Assembly: GCA_000702025.1 (NCBI GenBank)
Contig: JNKJ01000025.1
Coordinates: 44,216-108,215, forward strand
DNA length: 64,000 nucleotides
DNA from: Blautia schinkii DSM 10518
Lineage (GTDB): Bacteria > Bacillota > Clostridia > Lachnospirales > Lachnospiraceae
Reading direction: 5' to 3'
Shown here in pieces: positions 43,952 to 53,201 of this stretch. The translations under genes and the position numbers were made by a program. How positions within the stretch are numbered: the first letter of the stretch is position 1; each line of letters opens with the position of its first letter. The notes under the pieces were generated by a model. The model saw only the letters and a list, made by a program, of their open reading frames with translations, searched no databases and was not told the DNA's origin.

Positions 43952-44314
43952 TTATACAGGAGTGCCCACCTCTATAAGGTTTCCGTCCGGATCATAAAAG
44001 CGGACCACCTTCTGTCCCCAGGAATGCTCCATAAGACGGTTTAAGTACTGCACAGGCTCTTTGTAATCCTCCAGTTTTTTTATAAAGCTTTCAATATCCG
44101 ATTCCTCGAAATAAAGCTCTGCAGCATTATTTTGAGGGACAACGTCCTTCTCTATAAAGCTCTTCCATATAGCGGCATCCTGCAGTACAAGCCCCTCTGT
44201 CAAAATCACATTGCCGTCCTGGTCAAGCACCACCTCAAGACCAAACAAATCCTTATAGAAAGCCTTCGACTTCTCAATATCATTGACTACAATCATTATA
44301 TTTTTTAATTTCAT
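43952..44314 (-). CDS. VOC-family (glyoxalase/bleomycin-resistance-like) protein
   Basis: A 120-residue protein with a single vicinal-oxygen-chelate module. It begins KNIMIVVNDIEKSKAFYKDLFGLEVV, and ends RFYDPDGNLIEVGTPV, which carries the conserved Glu metal ligand. Proteins of this size form dimers that bind metals or small molecules; many are annotated as bleomycin-resistance-like without proof. The start at 44314 has AGAGGAAT upstream. It is probably a single-gene unit. Confidence 0.85.
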   Translation of the reverse strand: MKLKNIMIVVNDIEKSKAFYKDLFGLEVVLDQDGNVILTEGLVLQDAAIWKSFIEKDVVPQNNAAELYFEESDIESFIKKLEDYKEPVQYLNRLMEHSWGQKVVRFYDPDGNLIEVGTPV

Positions 44315-44339
44315 GGATGTATTCCTCTTTTCTTTTAAA

Positions 44340-44520
44340 CGCTAAATCTTTGTTTTAATCCACACTCGGTAATTTCACAGAGTACGACTTTTATGGCCGA
44401 GTGTCTTGATCTCATGTCAGTGGGGGATACCAATTTCTCTCCGCCCACCACTGCCATTAATCTTGTTTTTGGTGATTCATCTCGCCACCTGTAGAGGTGG
44501 GAGAATTCTTACTTATTTCG
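44340..44520. mobile_element. Possible IS200/IS605-type element end (remnant)
   Basis: The 290-base gap between the VOC gene and the next gene contains CCACCT-GTAG-AGGTGG (44485-44500), a short hairpin followed by GAATTCTTAC. On plus an open tail reads MSVGDTNFSPPTTAINLVFG, then stops within the hairpin. This resembles the 3' ends of TnpB-type elements, where the gene stops near a terminal hairpin. No transposase domain is present, so the call is tentative. Confidence 0.3.
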
Positions 44521-44603
44521 TTAAATAGACCCCCTTGCTTACTTCGAACGTCATATCATGCACGGCATAATACAGTTAAGGGAGCTTTACCATACCTTTA
44601 TAG

Positions 44604-46292
44604 TTACCGATACTTCTTCATCTCATCTTTAAATGCGCGATGTTTAGGGAATTGGTTCAGGTACATCTGTATTCGGCTCTCTTTTCCATTGGCGATACCG
44701 ATTGATTCCTCAACTTCCCCCAGTGCCGCGGCAAGCACTGCCGCACCATCATAGCTTCCCCTATGCTTGCCTGATACGATAGCCTTCACTCTTGCATCTA
44801 TGGTTTGCTGAAGGTAGCCTAAAATCTCCTTTTCCATACCCTCATCCAACACGAGCTGACCTGCCCATACGCTTGCCGCATCTTCAAAATGCGGCTCATT
44901 ATACTCATTCTTATAATTAATATCTGATTGTATTCTTCGCATTACCGTCTGCATGGCAGATGGATAAACATCACCCTTATACAGGACAAAAAGCAACAGC
45001 GGTACGCCTGTTCTGATGTATTCTCCCGTCCATCCTAACGCATCTTTCTGCCTCTTACATTCCTTCAAAACAATGTCAAAACGCTGCGCGAAAAACTGGA
45101 TTGTTATATATTCCATTCCATTAAACCTATATGAATCTGTATCTCTCGATTTAAGCCAGGAATAACTGTATGAGTCACAAGGTATATTTGTATCTGCTCT
45201 TCGCACTTCTTCTAAATAGTTCAAAGCTTCGCTTTTTTCTGCCTCGGTAATGCTTTCGCAAGTGATCATTCGAAGAAAATTCCCCGCTGATTGCTCGGAA
45301 TAGAGAGCCTCTATACATGCATATTTTACTTCTTCCGTTCGTCCTAATGCCCTGGCTCCTGCCGCTGTAAGGCGGGCGGCATGACCACGGATTTCCATGT
45401 TCCGTTTCATGAGAGACAGCGCTTCTTTCCCCTCCCGGTACAGCTTCTCCCACATATGAGAATTGTAATACTTTTCCAACTGCTCAATATATAATCGGGG
45501 ATGCTGATTGGCGCTCCTTTTAGCCTCCTCCAAAAGCCCCTCATCTCCGTAACGGTACACAACTGCTTCGGTCAATAATCTGGAGGTGAAATTGTCATTT
45601 TGCCCACGGAGATATGCAATCCACAACTCCATAAAAGAGTCTAAATCTTCCAGTGGTTCCGTCCCTACCGTCATGATATCTTCCAGCTTTATGTCCTTGA
45701 ACATCCCTTTAGAAAACAGCGTATAAAACTTAGAGGATCTTTCATTTATTTTTGTTATCTGGTATGTGGAATAAAGAGTGAGCAGAGCAATTCTTTTAAG
45801 GTTTAAACTTACAAGGTCCTCCTTTACCAGTTCTTCCACCGTAAGTTCTATAGGGTCCCCGCCATCCTCGTCCTCCGCCGTCACAATCAAGTCACCCAAA
45901 CGCAGATAAATCGTACTGGCAGTTTTATAATCCTTATCGTAAACACACTGTTCTGCCAATTCGTAAAACCTTTTTATGCGGTCCCCAATTCCGCAATAAT
46001 CCGCATACTCGTATGTCCAATCATTATCCCAGTATGAATCTCCATAACCCTCATATCCACAGCAGGAAAGCGTCAGCTCCTGCTCCTCAACCATATCACA
46101 CCACTCAATTACCGCCTTTAACTCTGCTTTATGTGATTTACGATTTTTATTTCCAAACTGTTTGAGAAATTCTTTCCTGTCTTCTTCCCTGATGGTTCTG
46201 GCATAGTTTTTTAACCACTCCTTGATTTCTGCTTCTGACTGGAAGTGATTAATCTCCTGTTCTACCGCCTGCATAAACACCCGAAATTCCAT
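44604..46292 (-). CDS. Uncharacterised helical-repeat protein
   Basis: About 562 residues from the ATG at 46292 (GGAGG, 6-base spacing). I recognise no family. The sequence is rich in helical pairs of TPR-like spacing (RIKRFYELAEQCVYDKDYKTASTIYLRLGD, written here in parts: RFYELAEQC and DKDYKTASTIYLRL). It has an aromatic acidic patch (YGDSYWDNDWTYEYADY) and a CC pair in LSCCGYE. No signal peptide or membrane segment is seen. It may be a scaffold or a zinc-binding regulator. It lies among genes of probable mobile or defence origin. Confidence 0.7.
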   Translation of the reverse strand: MEFRVFMQAVEQEINHFQSEAEIKEWLKNYARTIREEDRKEFLKQFGNKNRKSHKAELKAVIEWCDMVEEQELTLSCCGYEGYGDSYWDNDWTYEYADYCGIGDRIKRFYELAEQCVYDKDYKTASTIYLRLGDLIVTAEDEDGGDPIELTVEELVKEDLVSLNLKRIALLTLYSTYQITKINERSSKFYTLFSKGMFKDIKLEDIMTVGTEPLEDLDSFMELWIAYLRGQNDNFTSRLLTEAVVYRYGDEGLLEEAKRSANQHPRLYIEQLEKYYNSHMWEKLYREGKEALSLMKRNMEIRGHAARLTAAGARALGRTEEVKYACIEALYSEQSAGNFLRMITCESITEAEKSEALNYLEEVRRADTNIPCDSYSYSWLKSRDTDSYRFNGMEYITIQFFAQRFDIVLKECKRQKDALGWTGEYIRTGVPLLLFVLYKGDVYPSAMQTVMRRIQSDINYKNEYNEPHFEDAASVWAGQLVLDEGMEKEILGYLQQTIDARVKAIVSGKHRGSYDGAAVLAAALGEVEESIGIANGKESRIQMYLNQFPKHRAFKDEMKKYR

Positions 46293-46412
46293 GTGCATCC
46301 TCCTCTATGGTAAAAGCTTAACTTTTTCAATACGCTAAGGCAAAACACTGCCTTTTCGACGGTATTACAAGATTCCCACAAAATTCGGCCTTGGCTCTAC
46401 TGTCCTTAAATA

Positions 46413-47273
46413 TCATTTACTCTTCTTTATGTCCACTTCTAATTTCGGCAAATTATCGAAACTTACCATTTTCAACGTCTGTAACTGCTGTACCGCTAAG
46501 TGCCGAAGCAATTCCATACGCTCTTTTTGATTCTTCCCCTGATTAATCAGAACAGCATTATAACTTTCTAAATTTGCAAGCACTAACAACTGATTTAGCG
46601 TTGCGATATCTCTCATGTTTCCTTTTATCGTTGAATTTTCATCTTTCCATTGTTTGGCTGTTTTTCCAAATAAGACAACGTTCAACATATCTGCTTCATT
46701 GGCATATGTATAAGCTACCTGGGCAGGCGTTAATTCTGGTGGTATCAAATTATCCTTAATTGCATCCGTATGTATCCTATAATTTAACTTAGAAATTTCT
46801 CTGTTTAAATTCCAATTCAAAGATAATCGACTATTCTCATCTGTCTTTAATCTTCTGTAATCCTTCATAATATATAACTGAAATTCTGGAGAAATCCAAG
46901 TTGCAAAGGACATTGCAATATCACTATGGGCATATGTCCCGCCATAACGTCCGGCTTTTGAAACAATGCCAATGGCATTCATCTGTGTAATCCACTTTGT
47001 CGGTGTCATAACAAAACGATTTAATCCCGCCTCATTTTTAACCGCCTCGAATTGCACACGGTTAAAATCTGGATTATGCAATTCTTCCCAAACGCTTAAA
47101 AACTCTATTGTGTTACGATTGCGCATCCAGTTTTGAATCACAAATCTTGGGTCATCCTCATTTCTATATTTTGCGATATCCGTTAATGAGATAAACTCAT
47201 TTTCAAAATTTGTTGTATAAATCCCAATATCAATGCCTTTCGCATGAATAGTTTCTTTCACAATTTTCGCCAT
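46413..47273 (-). CDS. KilA-N domain protein
   Basis: A 286-residue protein. Residues about 5-115 form a KilA-N domain, a DNA-binding module common in phages and large DNA viruses: EFISLTDIAKYRNEDDPRFV, IQNWMRNRNTIEFLSVWE, GGTYAHSDIAMSFATWISPEF and QLYIMKDYRRLK. The C-terminal part is helical and contains QVAYTYANEADMLNVVLFGK. Its role is unknown; in bacteria such genes sit in prophages or defence islands. It lies between the unknown 562-residue gene and a methyltransferase, all on minus with short gaps. The start follows AGGAGGACATGT. Confidence 0.85.
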   Translation of the reverse strand: MAKIVKETIHAKGIDIGIYTTNFENEFISLTDIAKYRNEDDPRFVIQNWMRNRNTIEFLSVWEELHNPDFNRVQFEAVKNEAGLNRFVMTPTKWITQMNAIGIVSKAGRYGGTYAHSDIAMSFATWISPEFQLYIMKDYRRLKTDENSRLSLNWNLNREISKLNYRIHTDAIKDNLIPPELTPAQVAYTYANEADMLNVVLFGKTAKQWKDENSTIKGNMRDIATLNQLLVLANLESYNAVLINQGKNQKERMELLRHLAVQQLQTLKMVSFDNLPKLEVDIKKSK

Positions 47274-47325
47274 ACATGTCCTCCTAGTTTGGGTTGATAT
47301 TTCTTTACAAGCTCTGCTATCCCAT

Positions 47326-48009
47326 TCAAAGGTACTTTTCCTTCGCCGTCTCCGAATTCAATTCGGCAAGCACATTAATCCAGTATTCCTGCCTTCTTTC
47401 GCTTCTCACATCTGCTGTTTTCAATAATTCTATTATATTCATATCTTCAAGCTCATTGAAAATCTTTTGTATTTCACGCTCATCATAATAGTTGAAAAAG
47501 CGGCCATTTTTTACTCCTTCTCCCTGCCCATACTTTAGCGACAAGTATAAAACGCCTCGCTCCTTTAATGCCCTTTTAATTCTCTCAAGCACTCTTAACA
47601 TATCCTTTTTTTCTATATGAACTAAAGAGGCGCAGGCCCAAATCCCGTCGAATTCATTCTCGTAATCCAAGTCCTCAATCCGACCACAGACTACCTTCCT
47701 GCCGATATATTCCGACGCAAGTGTACATAGCTTCTGAGAACCATCCATGGCCTCAACCTGGTAGCCTTTTTGTATAAAATATCTGCTGTCTCTCCCACTT
47801 CCGCACCCTAAATCCAGTATCCTTCCACTCGGTCTAAGTTGTGAAAGGAACGGTTCATACAAGCTTTTCATATCGGCTGTGACTGTCTGTTGAAAGAATA
47901 AATCTGCATTGTTTTCATAATATTCCAAACTGATATTTTTTAAGTCCATATCTTCCAATCCCACATGTTCTAAGTCCATATGTTCTAAACCTGCATTTCT
48001 CGAGTCCAT
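47326..48009 (-). CDS. Class I SAM-dependent methyltransferase with repeated N-terminus
   Basis: A protein of 227 residues from the first ATG. The methyltransferase core has GRILDLGCGSGRDSRYF (motif I, SAM binding), VEAMDGSQ, FDGIWACASLVHI (motif IV area) and a GVLYLSLKYG strand. The fold resembles small-molecule enzymes such as the Methyltransf_25/tellurite-resistance group, not a DNA methylase, as no (D/N)PPY is seen. The first 25 residues are five-residue repeats (GLEHMDLEHVGLEDMD) encoded by 15-base tandem repeats. In-frame ATGs at 48009, 47979 and 47949 are all possible starts. Confidence 0.85.
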   Translation of the reverse strand: MDSRNAGLEHMDLEHVGLEDMDLKNISLEYYENNADLFFQQTVTADMKSLYEPFLSQLRPSGRILDLGCGSGRDSRYFIQKGYQVEAMDGSQKLCTLASEYIGRKVVCGRIEDLDYENEFDGIWACASLVHIEKKDMLRVLERIKRALKERGVLYLSLKYGQGEGVKNGRFFNYYDEREIQKIFNELEDMNIIELLKTADVRSERRQEYWINVLAELNSETAKEKYL

Positions 48010-48016
48010 ATTTTCC
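47942..48016. repeat. Five 15-base tandem repeats across the methyltransferase start
   Basis: Units such as AAGTCCATATCTTCC, AAGTCCATATGTTCT and GAGTCCATATTTTCC follow each other without gaps. On the minus strand each unit carries a purine-rich stretch (GGAAGA, AGAACA, GGAAAA), and three of the five carry ATGGAC, so the repeat duplicates a ribosome-binding-site-plus-start unit. Confidence 0.85.
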
Positions 48017-48028
48017 AGTTCATCTTCT

Positions 48029-49129
48029 TCATTCCAGTACCCAATTCTGAAATCCCAAGTGTTCCGCAGCCTGATAAACCGGAAGTATCACTTCTTCCAA
48101 ATTGCAGGTGAATTCCTGCTTCGTCAAGCCTTGGCGATACAGCTTCATTCGTACTTCCAGGCTGTTCACATGCTCATTCTGAAGCTTCTCAAATTCAGCA
48201 TACACCTTCTCATACTCCCACATTCTTTGATAAGAATAATACTCAATCCCGCTTAATAATGGGAAATATTTATTCCAATCTGGAAGCTGATTACTCTTCT
48301 TACTGTTGATACTTTTCGTTGTTGGATGCAGGTTCCAGAACTCATCGTGGGCCACATATGACCACGGAACAAAGTGGTCAATAGACATATCCTTTCCTGT
48401 TAATAGCTGCCCGGTATATATCTCATGAACCGGGTCAATCTCAAGTAAAAGCTTCCAATATTTCTTTACTTTATCTAATTTGCGCTCAATGGGAGGCTCC
48501 AATTTATTTACAATTCCGGGAACACTTGGATTGCGTTTCTGCAGATATGTAATAAGATGGAATTGAATCCAGCCGCACAAAATATGGTAATTACGTTTTA
48601 TGTATTCTGCCCACTCCTCTTTTATCTCTATTTGACTCTGCAGGCCGCTGATTCTCGTAAAGTAGTAGATTACATGCCTCTCCCGGTTAATCTTTTCCGC
48701 TAATGCCTTCGTTGAAACATTCCACCCATCCCCACTAAAGCCCTCAATAAACGGCGCCTGCAGACGATAAGGGACATTATAGGTTAAGGTTCTCTTCATC
48801 TTCAGCAATTCTCTATCTTCACTGGCCTCAAGAAACCGGATAATATGTTCCTTCTTTTCGCTGGATTTAAAATTACTCACGTTAAAGACATAATGTACCA
48901 ATGCTTCCAACGTATCCGCAGGTCCCAGATTCAGCTTGTATTCTGAAACCATATACCATGCGTCAGCTATCATTTCATTGATTAATTCATCGTACGATAC
49001 GACAGTTTTTCCATCCTTTACCTTGTTTATCAACGCCTGGAACCAAAAAAGCTTATAGCATTCGCTCATATTACTGAACAGGCGGGATAATTTTTCTGTT
49101 TTTAAAGCTGGTGCGGTTGGCAAACGCAT
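48029..49129 (-). CDS. HNH endonuclease domain protein
   Basis: A 366-residue protein with an HNH-type motif late in the sequence: SIDHFVPWSYVAHDEFWNLH then TTKSINSKKSNQLP, which gives the D-H pair, central N and N-x-x-K features of HNH nucleases. The N-terminal 220 residues are helical and of unknown fold (LSRLFSNMSECYKLFWFQAL). The same architecture occurs in stand-alone bacterial HNH proteins, some in restriction or defence clusters. It lies 19 bases upstream of the methyltransferase, so the two are probably co-transcribed. The ATG follows AGGAG with 8-base spacing. Confidence 0.85.
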   Translation of the reverse strand: MRLPTAPALKTEKLSRLFSNMSECYKLFWFQALINKVKDGKTVVSYDELINEMIADAWYMVSEYKLNLGPADTLEALVHYVFNVSNFKSSEKKEHIIRFLEASEDRELLKMKRTLTYNVPYRLQAPFIEGFSGDGWNVSTKALAEKINRERHVIYYFTRISGLQSQIEIKEEWAEYIKRNYHILCGWIQFHLITYLQKRNPSVPGIVNKLEPPIERKLDKVKKYWKLLLEIDPVHEIYTGQLLTGKDMSIDHFVPWSYVAHDEFWNLHPTTKSINSKKSNQLPDWNKYFPLLSGIEYYSYQRMWEYEKVYAEFEKLQNEHVNSLEVRMKLYRQGLTKQEFTCNLEEVILPVYQAAEHLGFQNWVLE

Positions 49130-49484
49130 CTCTTGTACTCCTTTATTTCATCTATAAGTGTAGTGGTACTCTAATTATACTTTAGATAATGCTTCTAAAT
49201 TAGTGCTTTAGACAATTGATAGCCTTTTTCAGCGGCTTAACGCGGCTTGAGCTGAACTTATGCACTCACTATCTTCATTTAAATTGTAACACATCTTATA
49301 TAGCAGTACAATTTTCTTCTATACGTTTTTCGGGCTTTTCTTAGGACTTTTCAGTCTTTTTTCACATCAAACTGTGTTTATCTGCCAGCTGTTATTGACC
49401 CGTCTCATCAACATCTCCTGAATGCAAAAACACAATTTGTGAAACACTACCTATAAAACAGCCATAACCGCGTGAAATTTTTCG
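49130..49484. other. Intergenic region upstream of guaA
   Basis: No gene is visible in about 350 bases. It is AT-rich and pyrimidine-rich on the plus strand. I looked for a purine riboswitch because of guaA but saw neither the conserved core nor the pairing. An inverted repeat, GCGTGA (49470-49475) and TCACGC (49497-49502), overlaps the guaA promoter and could be an operator. Confidence 0.5.
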
Positions 49485-49513
49485 TTGTAAAACTTCTCAC
49501 GCTACCTTATAAT
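49485..49513 (+). promoter_or_regulatory. Sigma-A-type promoter of guaA
   Basis: TTGTAA at 49485-49490 and TATAAT at 49508-49513 are 17 bases apart, 46 bases before the guaA start. The -35 box sits between the arms of the GCGTGA/TCACGC inverted repeat, which suggests control by a bound protein. Confidence 0.7.
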
Positions 49514-49558
49514 GAAGTGCAGAAAATAATTGGACAAAACACATCAAGGAGGAAAACG

Positions 49559-51103
49559 ATGAGAAGAGAAACAGTCGTTGTGCTGGACTTTGGCGGACAA
49601 TACAATCAATTAATTGCACGCCGCGTCAGAGAATGTAATGTATATTGTGAAATCTACTCCTATAAAACCAGCATTGAAAAAATCAAGGAAATACAGCCAA
49701 AAGGTATTATTTTTACCGGCGGACCAAACAGCTGCTACGAGGCCGATGCCCCGACCTATTCAAAGGAAATATTTGACCTAGGCATTCCCGTCTTAGGTAT
49801 CTGCTACGGTTCCCAGCTTATGATGCACCTTCTGGGCGGCAAGGTTGAAAAAGCACCGGTCCGCGAATATGGAAAAATCGAGGTGAATGTAAATACCTCT
49901 TCCCCCATGTTCACAGACGTTTCCGAGAAAACAATCTGCTGGATGAGCCACAACGACTATATTTCTAAGGAAGCCCCCGGGTTTTCCATCAGCGCCTGGA
50001 CAAATGATTGTCCCGTAGCCGCCGTTGAAAATCAAGAGAAAAAGCTTTATGCGCTTCAGTTTCATCCTGAAGTCCTCCATACACAGGAAGGCAAAAAAAT
50101 GCTTTCCAATTTTGTTTATCACGTATGCGGCTGCGCGGGCGACTGGAAAATGGATTCCTTTGTGGAAGAATCCATTAAATCTATCCGTGAGAAGGTTGGC
50201 AACGGAAAAGTGCTTTGTGCGCTATCCGGCGGTGTCGACTCCTCCGTGGCAGCGGTCCTCCTTTCAAAAGCAGTTGGCAGCCAGCTTACCTGCGTTTTCG
50301 TGGATCATGGCCTGCTCCGGAAAAATGAAGGTGACGAGGTGGAAGCTGTTTTCGGTCCCAAAGGCGAATATAATCTGAATTTTATCCGTGTAAATGCACA
50401 GGAACGCTTTTATGAAAAATTAAAAGGCGCTGAAGAGCCTGAACAGAAACGGAAGATTATTGGCGAAGAATTCATCCGCGTATTTGAGGAAGAAGCAAAG
50501 AAAATCGGTGCCGTAGATTTCCTTGTCCAGGGCACAATCTATCCGGATGTAGTCGAAAGCGGCGTGGGCGGTGAGTCAACAGTGATTAAGTCACACCATA
50601 ATGTAGGCGGACTGCCGGATTGTGTTGATTTTAAAGAAATCATCGAGCCTCTGCGCGATTTGTTTAAGGACGAGGTGCGTCAGGCCGGCCTGGAGCTTGG
50701 GATTCCCGAATATTTGGTATTCCGCCAGCCTTTCCCCGGCCCGGGGCTTGGAATCAGGATTATTGGTGAGATTACAGAGCAAAAGGTCTATATGGTCCAA
50801 GAGGCAGATGCTATCTGGCGTGAAGAAATCGCAAACGCCGGATGGGATAAAAAGGTGAATCAGTATTTCGCGGCGCTGACTAATATGAGGTCCGTAGGCG
50901 TTATGGGCGATGAAAGGACGTATGATTATGCAGTAGTGCTCAGAGCTGTGACTACTACTGATTTTATGACCGCGGAAAGTGCGGATATTCCTTGGGTGGT
51001 TATTGGCAAAGCTACTAGCAGGATTGTCAATGAGGTGAAGCATGTGAACCGCGTGCTGTATGACTGCACCGGGAAGCCGCCGGCAACCATAGAATTCGAG
51101 TGA
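49559..51103 (+). CDS. guaA: GMP synthase (glutamine-hydrolysing)
   Basis: A 514-residue enzyme of normal length that makes GMP from XMP, ATP and glutamine. The glutamine amidotransferase domain holds [15 protein letters not shown], the nucleophile Cys in GICYGSQLM, and ALQFHPEV (His and Glu of the triad). The synthetase domain has the PP-loop [15 protein letters not shown]. The C-terminal domain shows [13 protein letters not shown] and [17 protein letters not shown], the normal end. The ATG at 49559 follows AAGGAGG; the open frame to 49472 has no start support. The 3' end of guaA is a known target for integrating islands, and degraded mobile DNA follows. Confidence 0.97.
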   Translation: MRRETVVVLDFGGQYNQLIARRVRECNVYCEIYSYKTSIEKIKEIQPKGIIFTGGPNSCYEADAPTYSKEIFDLGIPVLGICYGSQLMMHLLGGKVEKAPVREYGKIEVNVNTSSPMFTDVSEKTICWMSHNDYISKEAPGFSISAWTNDCPVAAVENQEKKLYALQFHPEVLHTQEGKKMLSNFVYHVCGCAGDWKMDSFVEESIKSIREKVGNGKVLCALSGGVDSSVAAVLLSKAVGSQLTCVFVDHGLLRKNEGDEVEAVFGPKGEYNLNFIRVNAQERFYEKLKGAEEPEQKRKIIGEEFIRVFEEEAKKIGAVDFLVQGTIYPDVVESGVGGESTVIKSHHNVGGLPDCVDFKEIIEPLRDLFKDEVRQAGLELGIPEYLVFRQPFPGPGLGIRIIGEITEQKVYMVQEADAIWREEIANAGWDKKVNQYFAALTNMRSVGVMGDERTYDYAVVLRAVTTTDFMTAESADIPWVVIGKATSRIVNEVKHVNRVLYDCTGKPPATIEFE

Positions 51104-51224
51104 GTTTATGGATTGAAAAAACCTAGTGTTCATGAGGGTTTCAAACAAATTTATTTAGTGTGTAACAACAATTTGGCTACATTTGATACCTACTGATATA
51201 ATGATTTTACTTCAAATAACATAG

Positions 51225-51283
51225 AAAAACCTTACTGATTTTCAGTTTCCAGAAAAGGGAAAGAGAGTCGGTAAGGTTTTTTT
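51225..51283. terminator. Bidirectional terminator after guaA
   Basis: AAAAACCTTAC and GTAAGGTTTTTTT form an 11-base stem with a 35-base loop. It lies between guaA and the convergent XRE gene, with T-tracts on both sides. Confidence 0.78.
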
Positions 51284-51287
51284 GTGC

Positions 51288-51809
51288 TTAATTTTCTTTC
51301 TTTAACTCGCTCACGAGAAAATCACTAAGTGCTTTCGAAGGGGCTTTTGCCCAATGTTGAGAGGTGTCGAGTTCTGGATATTTGTAGCGCCATTGGTCGT
51401 ATTCTTCTTTGGTAATCTCGCCTTGTTCCAATTTGGCAGACATCTGTTGCCATGTTTGAAACATATTGAACAGAGAAGTGTAGTTGTCACGGTTGGACTT
51501 GTCCAGGCGCAGACAGAGTTCCCCATCTATATCACTTATTTTAAGCCCATACACATCTTCCAATGTAAAGAGGGTGTGCATAAGACCGATGTAGGTGTCT
51601 ATGTTGGGGACGGTGAGCGCATGAGTGCTGACATCAAAGATATCAGCCATTTCTTTCACAAGGTCAATCTTAGGCACTCTGGCTTCTGACTCATACTGTG
51701 CCATACGGACATCAGAAGTTTTGCCGAGAAAGCCGAGAATTTCCCCAAGCTGCTTTTGTGTCATTCCCTTTCTATTTCGGAAAAATTTGATACGTTGTCC
51801 GATTGCCAT
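51288..51809 (-). CDS. XRE-family transcriptional regulator
   Basis: A 173-residue protein with an N-terminal helix-turn-helix at about 8-60: KFFRNRKGMTQKQLGEILGF, then DVRMAQYESEARVPKIDLVKEM. The C-terminal part is helical and soluble (EQGEITKEEYDQWRYKYPE). It lies 17 bases behind the DUF1016 nuclease gene with a GAAGGAG site, so the two are one transcript. Similar pairs occur in mobile elements. It could control its own operon. Confidence 0.88.
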   Translation of the reverse strand: MAIGQRIKFFRNRKGMTQKQLGEILGFLGKTSDVRMAQYESEARVPKIDLVKEMADIFDVSTHALTVPNIDTYIGLMHTLFTLEDVYGLKISDIDGELCLRLDKSNRDNYTSLFNMFQTWQQMSAKLEQGEITKEEYDQWRYKYPELDTSQHWAKAPSKALSDFLVSELKKEN

Positions 51810-51826
51810 AATAATAGTCTCCTTCG

Positions 51827-52905
51827 TTAATTGTCGTATTCTTCGTCAATCCATTGCTTCAACTTATCCTGCAATACTTTTTATCTGGCAAGTACAGTTT
51901 ATATTCAGAAGCATAGATATTAGCATCTTTTGGCAGAGTAATTTCGACCAATGCGTCATTTTTCTCTTTGCATAACAAAATACCTATCGTTGGATTTTCT
52001 GTATCTAGCTTTTCATATCTGTCATAATAATTTACATACATTTGCATCTGTCCGATATCTTGGTGAGTTAATTTGTCAACTTTTAAATCAATCAAAACAT
52101 AACAGTGTAGCAAACGATTATAAGTAACAAGATCAACGTAAAAATTATCTTCATTAAATGTGAATCGCTTCTGCCTTGCCTCAAACAGATAGCCTTTCCC
52201 CATCTCCAAAAGAAATTTTTGTAATTTATCAATAATTGCCGATTCCAAGTCAGATTCCACATATTTTGCCTTCTCTTCTATTCCGAGAAATTCCAGAACT
52301 GTCGGTTGTTTTATGATATCCTGTGGTTTTGCAATTACAATTCCTTCCGTTGAAAGGCGCAAAATATCTGACTTATCTTTACTTAATGCCAATCGCTCAT
52401 ACAAACTTGAATTATGTTGCCGTTGTAGTGTTCTAACACTCCAATTAGATTTCACTGCTTCGACTTCATAGAAATTGCGCTCGTTGGCATTCTCAATTCG
52501 CATTAATTGTAAATAATGCGACCAAGATAATTGGAATGGTACATCTTCATTTAAAAGGCTAAACACCATTTCGCTTTTTTCAATTGCAAAAAGTCTAAAC
52601 ACTGTTTCACTTATTCGATCCTTGTAAATCAAATAAAATTTTCTGGCATTTTTCAGTGTGTCACCAGAAAATTCCCGGCCAAATTCATCCAATAATTTTT
52701 CTGATAAATTCTTGATAACTTGTTGCCCATATTTTGCCCGGGTGCTGCCTTCCTGCTGTTCTTCTACAATCCATCTTCCAATAGAATAATAGGTCATTAA
52801 CTGTATGAAATTCACTTGTTTTATAGCAAGGCTACGGGCGTACTGAATCAACTCCACAGTGTTTAAATATGGGACGCAAGACTTATTATAATCGATACGC
52901 TTCAA
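51827..52905 (-). pseudogene. DUF1016/YhcG-type PD-(D/E)xK nuclease gene with 3' frameshift
   Basis: The open frame gives 348 residues ending KLYLPDKKYCRIS. It has the DUF1016 N-domain (MTYYSIGRWIVEEQQ, KNLSEKLLDEFGREFSGDTL) and the C-terminal nuclease domain (GYLFEARQKRFTF, FYVDLVTYNRLLHCYVLIDLK, NPTIGILLCKEK), including the D..(E/D)xK-like LIDLK. If one base is added in the A-run near 51880, the frame reads VLQDKLKQWIDEEYDN and stops at 51827, the normal family ending, 17 bases before the XRE gene. So the last 17 residues are lost by a one-base slip, or this is a sequencing error. The TTG start at 52905 is doubtful. Confidence 0.82.
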
Positions 52906-53023
52906 AAGGTGCGTGAAGCGAGTGGCGACAAATTAAGCTACCGAAATGATTATGAAATCGTAACTAAGCTGAAAAGGTTCAGCGATCAGTATGGTATCTG
53001 TCTGCTGGTGGTGTTTGAGTAGT
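52882..53023 (+). pseudogene. Fragment of a RepA-like (AAA) mobile-element ATPase
   Basis: On plus the frame reads LIIIDTLQKVREASGDKLSY, then NDYEIVTKLKRFSDQYGICL and LVVFE before a stop. This matches the Walker B/sensor region of AAA ATPases (RepA/DnaB-like) carried by integrated elements, which normally continue LLVHHTRK. Only about 46 residues remain, with no start, and its 5' end overlaps the first codons of the opposite DUF1016 gene. That makes 52880-52905 a likely recombination junction. Confidence 0.7.
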
Positions 53024-53201
53024 ACAAAAAGCTCGCTAACCAGCATACAAAAAAAATCATAGTATTCCGAACAGTAGATATATCGCCGGGAAGTCGCTTA
53101 AGCAGCGGTTTTTCCGGCTTTCTGCTAAGGTTGCCGTATGGGACACTTTATCCTTTTCTCCTGATACCATAATCATACGTCCATTCTGAAAATCAGAATA
53201 A

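Noticed and set aside
47326..48009. Methyltransferase and HNH protein as a restriction-modification pair
   Set aside because: The methyltransferase lacks the (D/N/S)PP(Y/F) motif and looks like a small-molecule enzyme, so a classical R-M pair is not supported.
49130..49558. Purine riboswitch or T-box before guaA
   Set aside because: None of the conserved core elements is present; only a promoter and a short inverted repeat are seen.
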